From assembly GCA_003164415.1 (NCBI GenBank), contig PLTK01000068.1, forward strand, positions 39,814 through 54,902: a stretch of DNA of 15,089 bases. Reading direction: 5' to 3'. Source of the stretch: Methanobacterium sp. (lineage in GTDB: Archaea > Methanobacteriota > Methanobacteria > Methanobacteriales > Methanobacteriaceae). Each line of letters starts with the position of its first letter. Positions within the stretch are counted from its first letter, which is position 1. Made by a program: the position numbers and the translations under genes. Of this stretch, positions 6,949-13,564 are shown in pieces. The notes beneath the pieces are model-generated. The model worked only from the letters and a program-made list of their open reading frames with translations, had not been told where the DNA came from and ran no database searches.

Positions 6949-7028
6949 AAGTTAACTAAAATAGGTTATGACTTATGTTTCAATTTAAAACAATTACAAA
7001 ACATTTCACACACATTAAAGATATTAAT

Positions 7029-7035
7029 AGGAGGG
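7029..7035 (+). promoter_or_regulatory. Ribosome binding site that fixes the cdc48 start
   Basis: AGGAGGG lies eight bases before ATG 7044. An upstream in-frame ATG at 6975 has no such site, and the 23 residues it would add do not look like part of the Cdc48 N-domain. Confidence 0.85.
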
Positions 7036-7043
7036 TTTTTTAC

Positions 7044-9230
7044 ATGGAAAATAAAGAAATGGAATTAAAAGTTGCAGAAGCGTTTTCACAAGCAGATGTA
7101 GGCAGGTCAATTGCCAGGATAGATCCAGCATGTATGCAGAAACTCGACTTACATGACGGGGATATTATAGAAATAGAAGGAAAAAAATTAACAACCACAA
7201 GGGTTGCATCATCACAATCTGATATTGGACTAGGAATAATTCGTATAGATGGATATATAAGAAAAAATTCAGGAACCTCTATAGGCGAAGAAGTTATTGT
7301 CAGACGTGCAAATTATAAAGAAGCTAAAAAAGTAGTATTAGCACCAGTTGATCAGCAGATAAGGATTAGTGGCGATGTCAGATCAGCTTTTCTTGGTAGA
7401 GTTTTAACCATGGGAGATATGATTATCACAGGTGTGAGACAACAGCAACAACAAACATTAAGGTCCGGACTATTTGATGAATTCTTCAACGATGTTGCAC
7501 CAATGGGAGAGATTAAGCTCGCAGTAGTATCAACTAAACCAGCAGGTGTTGTTCAGATAACAGAAATGACCGATGTAGAAGTTCAGACAGAACCAGTTGA
7601 CCTCTCAAAGCTTGAAGGCGTCAAGAATGTTGTTGACGTGACATACGAAGACATAGGAGGCCTCAAAGAAGAGGTTAAAAAGGTCAGGGAAATGATAGAA
7701 ATACCGCTTAAAAGGCCTGAACTCTTTGAACGTCTTGGAATTTCTCCTCCAAAGGGAGTTCTAATGCACGGCCCACCAGGTACTGGTAAAACATTATTAG
7801 CAAAGGCCGTTGCAAACGAAAGCGATGCCCATTTTATAGCCATTAACGGGCCAGAAATCATGAGCAAATATGTTGGAGGATCCGAAGAAAGGTTAAGGGA
7901 ATTATTTGAAGAAGCTGAAGAAAATGCCCCATCAATAATATTCATCGATGAAATTGATGCAATAGCTCCAAAAAGAGAGGAAGTTTCTGGAGAAGTTGAA
8001 CGAAGAACAGTAGCCCAATTACTAACACTCATGGACGGACTAAAATCAAGAGGACAAGTAGTCGTAATAGGCGCAACCAACAGACCAGACGCACTTGACC
8101 ATGCTATCAGAAGGGGTGGAAGGTTTGACAGAGAGATAGAAATTGGAGTTCCAGACAAAGACGGAAGAGGAGAAGTATTACAGATACACACCCGTGGAAT
8201 GCCCCTCGATGATAAAGTTGATCTAGTTGAGATGGCAGATATTACACACGGATTTGTAGGTGCGGACCTTGAATCCCTATGTAAAGAAGCTGCTATGAGA
8301 GTTTTAAGAAGGGTACTTCCAGACATCAAAGGAGACGAAGAAATATCTCCAGAAACACTTAAAAAGATGATTGTAACAAAATCAGACTTCAAAGAAGCTC
8401 TTAAAGAAGTTCAACCATCAGCATTACGTGAAGTCCTTGTACAAGTCCCTGACATTAAATGGGATGATATAGGAGGACTTGAAAGTGCAAAACAGGAGTT
8501 ACAAGAAGCTGTGGAATGGCCACTTAAATATCCTGAGAGTTTTGAGAAGTTTGGTGTGAGGCCACCAAGAGGTGTACTCATCTACGGACCACCAGGAACA
8601 GGGAAAACATTACTAGCTAAAGCCGTAGCAAATGAAAGCGATGCCAACTTCATAGCTGTGAAAGGACCAGAACTCCTATCAAAATGGGTGGGAGAATCAG
8701 AAAAAGGTGTACGTGAAATATTCAGAAAAGCAAGACAAACAGCACCAACAGTAATATTCTTCGATGAAATTGACTCCATAGCATCCACAAGGGGAGGATC
8801 TAGTACAGATTCTGGCGTTACACAACGTGTTGTAAATCAGCTACTAACAGAAATAGATGGACTAGAAGAGCTCCAAGATGTAGCGGTCATAGCAGCAACC
8901 AATCGTGTGGACATATTAGACCCTGCACTTACCAGACCCGGAAGATTCGACAGACATGTTAAAGTCGATGATCCTGATGAAAATGGTAGAATGGCAATAT
9001 TTAAAGTGCACACAACAAATATGCCACTGGCAGATGATGTTAACCTTGAAGAACTTGCCAAAAGAACAGAAGGATTTGTTGGGGCAGATATTGAAGCAGT
9101 ATGTCGTGAAGCTGTTATGCTAACACTCAGAGAAAGTCTTGAATCAGAAAAAGTAGATATGAAACACTTTAAAGAAGCCATGAAAAAGGTTAAACCAAAA
9201 ATGGAAGCAAATCTCAGCCATTACAGTTAA
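7044..9230 (+). CDS. cdc48: Cdc48/VAT-type AAA+ unfoldase (p97 homologue)
   Basis: From ATG 7044 the protein has 728 residues, the usual length of archaeal Cdc48. The order is an N-terminal double-psi barrel and second N subdomain (about 1-185), then two AAA+ rings. D1 has Walker A GPPGTGKT (243-250), Walker B with Asp302-Glu303 (IIFIDE) and pore loop KYVGG. D2 has Walker A GPPGTGKT (515-522), Walker B with Asp574-Glu575 (VIFFDE) and pore loop KWVGE. Arginine-finger regions (RRGGRFDRE and TRPGRFDRH) are present in both. It forms hexamers that unfold proteins using ATP, and archaeal versions can feed the 20S proteasome. The C-terminus ends HYS, with tyrosine in the penultimate place as in proteasome-docking HbYX tails, though His is not a classic hydrophobic residue. 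The gene is monocistronic, with its own promoter palindrome and terminator. Confidence 0.97.
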   Translation: MENKEMELKVAEAFSQADVGRSIARIDPACMQKLDLHDGDIIEIEGKKLTTTRVASSQSDIGLGIIRIDGYIRKNSGTSIGEEVIVRRANYKEAKKVVLAPVDQQIRISGDVRSAFLGRVLTMGDMIITGVRQQQQQTLRSGLFDEFFNDVAPMGEIKLAVVSTKPAGVVQITEMTDVEVQTEPVDLSKLEGVKNVVDVTYEDIGGLKEEVKKVREMIEIPLKRPELFERLGISPPKGVLMHGPPGTGKTLLAKAVANESDAHFIAINGPEIMSKYVGGSEERLRELFEEAEENAPSIIFIDEIDAIAPKREEVSGEVERRTVAQLLTLMDGLKSRGQVVVIGATNRPDALDHAIRRGGRFDREIEIGVPDKDGRGEVLQIHTRGMPLDDKVDLVEMADITHGFVGADLESLCKEAAMRVLRRVLPDIKGDEEISPETLKKMIVTKSDFKEALKEVQPSALREVLVQVPDIKWDDIGGLESAKQELQEAVEWPLKYPESFEKFGVRPPRGVLIYGPPGTGKTLLAKAVANESDANFIAVKGPELLSKWVGESEKGVREIFRKARQTAPTVIFFDEIDSIASTRGGSSTDSGVTQRVVNQLLTEIDGLEELQDVAVIAATNRVDILDPALTRPGRFDRHVKVDDPDENGRMAIFKVHTTNMPLADDVNLEELAKRTEGFVGADIEAVCREAVMLTLRESLESEKVDMKHFKEAMKKVKPKMEANLSHYS

Positions 9231-9245
9231 ATAATAAATCAATTT

Positions 9246-9284
9246 ATTGGGAGATATTTTTTTTCTCCTAATTAATTTTTTTTA
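9246..9284 (+). terminator. Terminator hairpin after cdc48
   Basis: ATTGGGAGA (9246-9254) pairs with TCTCCTAAT (9264-9272) as a 9-bp stem with one G-U pair and a T-rich 9-base loop. A long T-run follows (about 9274-9284). This is the clearest terminator-like structure in the window. Confidence 0.7.
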
Positions 9285-9406
9285 AATTTCTTATATTCGT
9301 TTTTAAATATGTTTTATATTAATTTTATAGTAATTTTAATATCGATTCTTTGTGTTTGATTAAGTTTAAAGAATATAAACTGGCCCCATACAACATCTAT
9401 TAAAAG

Positions 9407-9417
9407 TTTAAATATAT
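9407..9417 (+). promoter_or_regulatory. Candidate TATA box of the homocysteine hydrolase gene
   Basis: TTTAAATATAT lies about 80 bases before the ATG at 9494 and would place transcription near 9440. Another AT-rich site (GAATATAAAC, about 9371-9380) is a weaker alternative. Confidence 0.4.
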
Positions 9418-9493
9418 TCATAATAAATAGATAAAATAATAGTAAGAATTTTAATGTACTTAATTTTAAAGAATAATATAATAGGGGAAGACC

Positions 9494-10747
9494 ATGAGTT
9501 ACAATGTAAAGGATATGTCACTAGCACCGGAAGGTAAAAAGAAAATAGAATGGGTTCAAAGACACATGCCCGTTCTTGAACATATAAAAAAGGAATTTCT
9601 CGAAGAAAAACCTTTCGAAGGTATAACAATTGCATCATGTTTACACTTGGAACCAAAAACTATTAATTTAGGATTAACACTCCATGCAGGTGGTGCTGAA
9701 GTCGCTATGACAGGTTGTAATCCATTATCTACCCAAGACGCTGCAACTGCCGCAGGTGCAGCGTTAGGACTTAACATGTACGGGTGGAGGGGTGAAACAA
9801 ACGAAGAGTACTACGAAAATATCAATAAAGTACTCGACCACGAGCCCGATATAATTATCGACGATGGAGCAGATATGATATTCCTTGTCCATAGAGAAAG
9901 AAGAGAACTCATGGACAAAATTATAGGGGCATGTGAGGAAACAACCACTGGAATACACAGATTAAAAGCCATGCACAAAGATAAAGCTTTAGAATTTCCT
10001 ATTATGGCTGTAAATGATTCATACATGAAATATCTATTCGACAACCGCTATGGGACCGGTCAGTCAACATTCGATTCCATTATGGGTTCAACTAATGTGT
10101 TAATTGCAGGTAAAACCATAGTTGTTTGTGGTTACGGATGGTGTGGTCGCGGTGTAGCTATGAGAGCTGCAGGTTTAGGGGCAAATGTAATAGTTACAGA
10201 AATTGACCCAATCAGAGCTCTTGAAGCACGAATGGACGGATATCGTGTAATGAAAATACGAGAAGCTGTTAAAGAAGCAGATATGCTCATAACAGTTACA
10301 GGGAATCTGGATGTTGTTTCAGGAGATGACTTCAAATACATGAAGGATGGTTGTATACTGGCTAATTCAGGCCATTTTAATGTAGAAATCAACAAACAAG
10401 ACTTGGAAAAAATGTCAACAGCAACTAAAATGCTTAAACCTGACATACAAGAATTTACTATGGATGACGGTAGAAGGATATACCTCCTTGCAGATGGAAG
10501 ACTTGTAAACCTTGCAGGTGAACGTGGCCAGGGACATCCAGCCGAAATAATGGATATGAGTTTTGCCATGCAGGCGCTATCCGCCAAATATTTAGTTAAC
10601 AACAAATTAGAGGTTGGCATATACAAAACACTGGACGAAACAGACATTAGTGTAGCAGAACTTAAATTAAAAGCCATGAAAATTGAAATTGACCATTTAT
10701 CCAATAAACAGGTCGAATATCTTGAAAACTGGCAAGAAGGGACCTGA
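9494..10747 (+). CDS. ahcY: S-adenosyl/S-inosyl-L-homocysteine hydrolase
   Basis: This 417-residue protein is a clear AHCY-family member. Visible conserved elements are His51 (CLHLEPKT), CNPLSTQD at 75-82, DDGAD at 123-127, EETTTGIH at 148-155, Lys179 and Asp183-Asn184 in MKYLFDN, the NAD-binding GYGWCGRG at 213-220, and SGHF at 292-295. These line up with the substrate and NAD residues of the human enzyme. It uses bound NAD to split the thioether and release homocysteine. In Methanocaldococcus the homologue prefers S-inosylhomocysteine, produced by a deaminase (DadD), so the methanogen product is often called SIHH; preference here is inferred. The C-terminus lacks the Lys-x-Asp-His-Tyr-Arg-Tyr tail of eukaryotic enzymes, as in other archaeal forms. 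GGGGAAG (9484-9490) precedes the ATG closely. A DUF2119-type gene follows 59 bases after the stop. Confidence 0.95.
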   Translation: MSYNVKDMSLAPEGKKKIEWVQRHMPVLEHIKKEFLEEKPFEGITIASCLHLEPKTINLGLTLHAGGAEVAMTGCNPLSTQDAATAAGAALGLNMYGWRGETNEEYYENINKVLDHEPDIIIDDGADMIFLVHRERRELMDKIIGACEETTTGIHRLKAMHKDKALEFPIMAVNDSYMKYLFDNRYGTGQSTFDSIMGSTNVLIAGKTIVVCGYGWCGRGVAMRAAGLGANVIVTEIDPIRALEARMDGYRVMKIREAVKEADMLITVTGNLDVVSGDDFKYMKDGCILANSGHFNVEINKQDLEKMSTATKMLKPDIQEFTMDDGRRIYLLADGRLVNLAGERGQGHPAEIMDMSFAMQALSAKYLVNNKLEVGIYKTLDETDISVAELKLKAMKIEIDHLSNKQVEYLENWQEGT

Positions 10748-10758
10748 TCTACATTATT

Positions 10759-10783
10759 TATATATATATATATATATATATAT
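10759..10783. repeat. (TA)12 dinucleotide tract
   Basis: Twelve TA repeats plus one T fill most of the spacer between ahcY and the DUF2119-type gene. The tract could serve as a TATA element, with a start near 10800, for the downstream gene. It is also prone to replication slippage. Confidence 0.8.
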
Positions 10784-10806
10784 TTTAAAGATTCAGGAAA
10801 TTGATC

Positions 10807-11412
10807 ATGTTTTCAAAGAAAATTTTCAAGGGTAGGGGACCTACACGCATTTTTATTGGAGGAGTCCATGGAAAGGAAGGTTTAACTACCATTAACATTA
10901 TTAAAAAGCTAAAGAATGATGATGTGAATGATGGTAGTCTTCTACTCTACAATTGTCCAGAAAGCAAGTATATAAGTACATTAGATCCCGGGTATTACAG
11001 CACAGATATGGGTAAAGAAATATTGAATCTAATCAAAACTTATACACCCACGATCTACGTTGAGCTTCACTGTTACAAACCTGAAAGTTATCTTAAACTC
11101 GTAGACTGTAACCGAAAGGAGAAATCTGGAGTACCACCATTAATAGAATTAGAACAAGGAGTTTTAATTAGCTCTGTTGCACCATATTTGAGAACTGAAG
11201 TTTTTAAAAGAGATGATGTTTGCATTACACTTGAAATGCCATTCAAACCAACAGAAACAGCTGCTAATATTTATTTTGAAGTTTTGAAATCTATTGCTGG
11301 TTCCAATAATAGAAAAGAATTTGAGGACAAACTGAAGGTTAAATATCCTAAACAAGTCAAAACAGCCCGAAGATATGCTGCAGAATTTTTTGGAGAATAT
11401 CCTGCATTTTAA
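10807..11412 (+). CDS. DUF2119-type archaeal protein, zinc carboxypeptidase-like
   Basis: The 201-residue protein resembles the uncharacterised archaeal DUF2119 family, judged from memory of its conserved blocks. Its residue pattern suggests an M14/succinylglutamate-desuccinylase-like metal site: GGVHGKEG (18-25) supplies an HxxE pair (His21, Glu24), YVELHCY (84-90) a third ligand (His88), and CITLEMPF (139-146) a possible catalytic Glu143. No signal peptide is seen, so it is probably cytosolic. I prefer ATG 10807, which has AGGA (10795-10798) eight bases upstream, over TTG 10801, which is too close to that site. It follows ahcY on the same strand with a (TA)12 tract between, so either cotranscription or its own promoter is possible. 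The peptidase-like reading is inference; the substrate is unknown and there is no direct evidence that it acts in SAM recycling. Confidence 0.75.
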   Translation: MFSKKIFKGRGPTRIFIGGVHGKEGLTTINIIKKLKNDDVNDGSLLLYNCPESKYISTLDPGYYSTDMGKEILNLIKTYTPTIYVELHCYKPESYLKLVDCNRKEKSGVPPLIELEQGVLISSVAPYLRTEVFKRDDVCITLEMPFKPTETAANIYFEVLKSIAGSNNRKEFEDKLKVKYPKQVKTARRYAAEFFGEYPAF

Positions 11413-11936
11413 TCTAGATAGAATTAACTTTAGTGTAAACTGGAAATTTATTACAGTCTTTGACTAAAACCCATAAAAAAATCCATTTTTTTTAGAACAA
11501 ACCACAAGTTTTTCAACTGCGGGGTTTGATTGCCAGTATTCCACCCATCATAGCAAAAAAATGTTAAAACTTCCCCAAAACCATTTTTCACAGCTGCTAA
11601 CTTATGATCAGCCAAAGAAAACCATTTAACATCATCAACCATAACCTCTTAATCGCATTAAAATCGTGTCTAGAATACGCATAAAAAATTTGTTAATAAT
11701 CTCCTGATTTGATAAAAACATATTATTTATTATGAATTCTAAATAAATAACTAATTTTATAATTAAGTAAATTAGAGCATAGATAAATAAGAACCGTAAA
11801 AAATCAAAAGTGTTTTCAAATCGTATAAATACTTAAAAAATGTAATATCCATTCTTATTTTATGTGATTGAATAGTATTATGATTAAATAATTCATATGG
11901 GTAAATGTGATTAATTCTAATATTTTAAACTATATT
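11413..11936. other. 524-base gap with an uncertain ORF and an orphan TATA-like site
   Basis: Between the DUF2119-type gene and the convergent fen stop there is no recognised gene. An ACTG/CAGT-centred weak hairpin (about 11429-11468) followed by an A/T-rich stretch may end the plus transcript. A less AT-rich patch covers about 11495-11642 and contains a 63-codon minus ORF. TATAAATA at 11824-11831 is a consensus-like plus-strand TATA box with no plus gene after it. ATGTGATT occurs at 11862-11869 and again at 11905-11912. Confidence 0.5.
11451..11642 (-). CDS. Uncertain 63-residue ORF, unrecognised
   Basis: I do not recognise this protein. The ORF runs from ATG 11642 to TAA and encodes 63 residues, including a plausible folded-looking segment (ADHKLAAVKNGFGEVLTFF) and GWNTGNQTPQ. 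In its favour, its DNA is clearly richer in G+C (about 37% by hand count over 11504-11640) than the surrounding gap, and close to the level of the real genes. AGAGG stands before the ATG but only two or three bases away, which is too close for an ordinary ribosome binding site. It could be a small gene, a fragment of a decayed gene, or an RNA gene or repeat that happens to be open. Treat as low confidence. Confidence 0.3.
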   Translation of the reverse strand: MVDDVKWFSLADHKLAAVKNGFGEVLTFFCYDGWNTGNQTPQLKNLWFVLKKMDFFMGFSQRL

Positions 11937-12926
11937 TTATCCAAACCAATCAGTGAGGCTCTTCTGTTTATTGTCGATTTTTTTAAATTTATCAAGGGCA
12001 CTCAATACTCTAGGTTCAGAAAAATCGTGTTCTCCGCAAAGAAATGCAACCACACCCTCTGTATCTGGTGAGCTCCATTGTAATTTATAATCCGATACAA
12101 CTTCATGTTTAAGAAATATATTTCTCAAAATTTCTGGTTCAACTTCTAACTGTATTCCCTGGTTTTCAAGGACATTAAAAATATTATCATGTTGTTTAAT
12201 AAGCTTTAAACCTGTTTTAGCGCCTATTCCTTTAACTCCCATGTTAAAATCTGTTCCAACCAGTATTGCAATATCAACCAGCTGTTTCCGGGTTATCTGC
12301 AAATCCTTCAAAACCTTTTCTAAATTTATCATCTCAAGATTTGCTTTACCACCAGTTATGGTCAGATTTCTAACCATTCTAGGAGCTCCGAATAATATAC
12401 AATCATAATCTTGTGATCCTACAGCCCATGCATCACCTTTTTCCACCATGTAAGATGCCTGGGCTTCACCCTCACCCTTAGCCTGTATATAAGGTACTCC
12501 CATGAGTTCTAAAAGTTTTTTTGACCCTTCGATTATATCACGGGACATTCTTGAGGATCTTGTTGCAAACTTTCTTGCATCCTCTATTCTACCCTCTTCA
12601 AGTGCTTTGTCCCATTGTTTCTGAGATTCTTCCTTAACTTCTCTCCTTTTATCCTGAGTACCCTTTTTTAGGATGTCTGAAGTCCCATCGAAGACATAAA
12701 TAGGTTTTATACCCTTATCTATTAGTGATGATGTTCTGTAGAGTATTCCACTGAAATGTGATGTGATATCCCCATTTTGATCCTTTAGTGGTGTACCATC
12801 TGCCTGTCTAATGCTTGAAAGGAATTGATAGATAATATTAGCAGCATCTAATGCAACTATTTTATTTTCTAATCGTTCAAATTTAATACTTTCAGGCGAT
12901 ACAATGTCTCTGAACTTCACTCCCAT
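11937..12926 (-). CDS. fen: Flap endonuclease 1 (FEN-1)
   Basis: The 329-residue protein is a typical archaeal FEN-1. The two-metal active site is complete: Asp27, Asp80, Glu152, Glu154, Asp173, Asp175 and Asp226, spaced as in human FEN1. The N-terminal MGVKFRDI block, the helical-arch basic region (KKGTQDKRRE, 87-96), and the GVKGIGAKTGLKLI helix-hairpin-helix (about 230-243) are all present. The tail ends in a PCNA-interacting box, QKSLTDWF at 321-328. The enzyme removes 5' flaps during Okazaki fragment maturation and base excision repair, guided by PCNA. It starts 102 bases after the DUF98-type gene on the same strand; the spacer is AT-rich with a possible TATA element (TTTATAAGAT on the minus strand), so it may have its own promoter. 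Nothing is unusual in the protein. Confidence 0.97.
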   Translation of the reverse strand: MGVKFRDIVSPESIKFERLENKIVALDAANIIYQFLSSIRQADGTPLKDQNGDITSHFSGILYRTSSLIDKGIKPIYVFDGTSDILKKGTQDKRREVKEESQKQWDKALEEGRIEDARKFATRSSRMSRDIIEGSKKLLELMGVPYIQAKGEGEAQASYMVEKGDAWAVGSQDYDCILFGAPRMVRNLTITGGKANLEMINLEKVLKDLQITRKQLVDIAILVGTDFNMGVKGIGAKTGLKLIKQHDNIFNVLENQGIQLEVEPEILRNIFLKHEVVSDYKLQWSSPDTEGVVAFLCGEHDFSEPRVLSALDKFKKIDNKQKSLTDWFG

Positions 12927-13028
12927 TTTTTACCACTCTTTATTTGTTTTTATTTAATTTTTTGTAATCTTATAAATCCATATTAAAAAATCAGATATTT
13001 TTTTTAGAATATTAGTCTACTATTATTT

Positions 13029-13562
13029 CTAATCCTGAAAATGAGTGTAGGGAAATGTTTCTAGGAGCCATATCAAAATTTGATCCTTGTGGATTATGTT
13101 ATAAGTTCTTGTGAGCATTGGAGATTTGGTTTTAAATATTTCCCTAATTTCCGGGCTTGGATCTTCAAAATAAATAGATTTAACCTCACGACGAGATTCG
13201 ATGTTATGTTTTCGGAGGATGCGTCCAATTGGGATGTCCGCTCTTATAAGATCCTCTTTCATATCATTTTCAAGTCTTTCAACTGCAATCAATGATATTG
13301 CATATATTAATGGCTCTTCTGTTTTTATAACAACAACCCGATAATTTACTGTTTCTCCCTCTTCAATCTTCAGTAAATGGGCCATTTCAGGGTCAGCTTT
13401 AACAAACTTCTGTTCTAAAGTTTCTATTGTTACATGACCCCTGATAACATCAAGTATTGTTGTTACAGAACCATCGGTTGTTAGTAATATTTTCTGGGCA
13501 TTTGAGAGTTTGCCCACTTCTTTTTCAATATTGGTTATTCCACCAAGGATGTTTTTATCCAT
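13029..13562 (-). CDS. DUF98 / chorismate pyruvate-lyase-like protein
   Basis: The 177-residue protein fits the DUF98 family, whose fold is that of chorismate lyase (UbiC-like). Visible conserved parts are LSNAQKILLTTDGSVTTILD (19-38), PLIYAIS (84-90), IPIGRILRKHNIESRRE (110-126), and a C-terminal RTYNII (152-157) followed by ETFPY (168-172). The bacterial relative Rv2949c makes 4-hydroxybenzoate from chorismate. In a methanogen a 4-hydroxybenzoate or related aromatic product could feed coenzyme synthesis such as methanopterin; this is inference and the substrate is not shown. The gene starts two bases after the hacA stop (ATG 13562), with its GGGG ribosome binding site inside the end of hacA, so the two are almost certainly cotranscribed and perhaps translationally coupled. 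It ends in TAG. Confidence 0.8.
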   Translation of the reverse strand: MDKNILGGITNIEKEVGKLSNAQKILLTTDGSVTTILDVIRGHVTIETLEQKFVKADPEMAHLLKIEEGETVNYRVVVIKTEEPLIYAISLIAVERLENDMKEDLIRADIPIGRILRKHNIESRREVKSIYFEDPSPEIREIFKTKSPMLTRTYNIIHKDQILIWLLETFPYTHFQD

Positions 13563-13564
13563 TT

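Larger units (their letters stand above)
6453..6974. other. 522-base AT-rich gap before cdc48
   Basis: No gene is visible. The gap holds the terminator above, a nested inverted repeat at 6720-6758, two copies of AGTTAACTA (6771-6779 and 6950-6958), and the cdc48 promoter near 6911. Between these is AT-rich DNA without recognisable structure. Confidence 0.5.

Noticed and set aside
6975..7043. A 23-residue N-terminal extension of Cdc48 from ATG 6975
   Set aside because: There is no ribosome binding site at that ATG, while AGGAGGG stands at the right distance before ATG 7044, and the shorter form has the usual family length.
7583..9181. Long open frames on the minus strand opposite cdc48
   Set aside because: They are shadows of the Cdc48 reading frame, with serine/leucine-rich low-quality sequence, no ribosome binding sites and no family resemblance.
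9368..9493. A SAM or SAH riboswitch before the homocysteine hydrolase gene
   Set aside because: The leader is AT-rich and short, with no multi-helix arrangement or conserved riboswitch core that I can find.
9408..9656. 82-codon minus-strand ORF overlapping the start of ahcY
   Set aside because: It lies mostly opposite real coding sequence or promoter DNA and has no ribosome binding site or recognisable features.
13080..13295. 71-codon plus-strand ORF inside the DUF98-type gene
   Set aside because: It is antisense to a well-supported gene and has no start signals.
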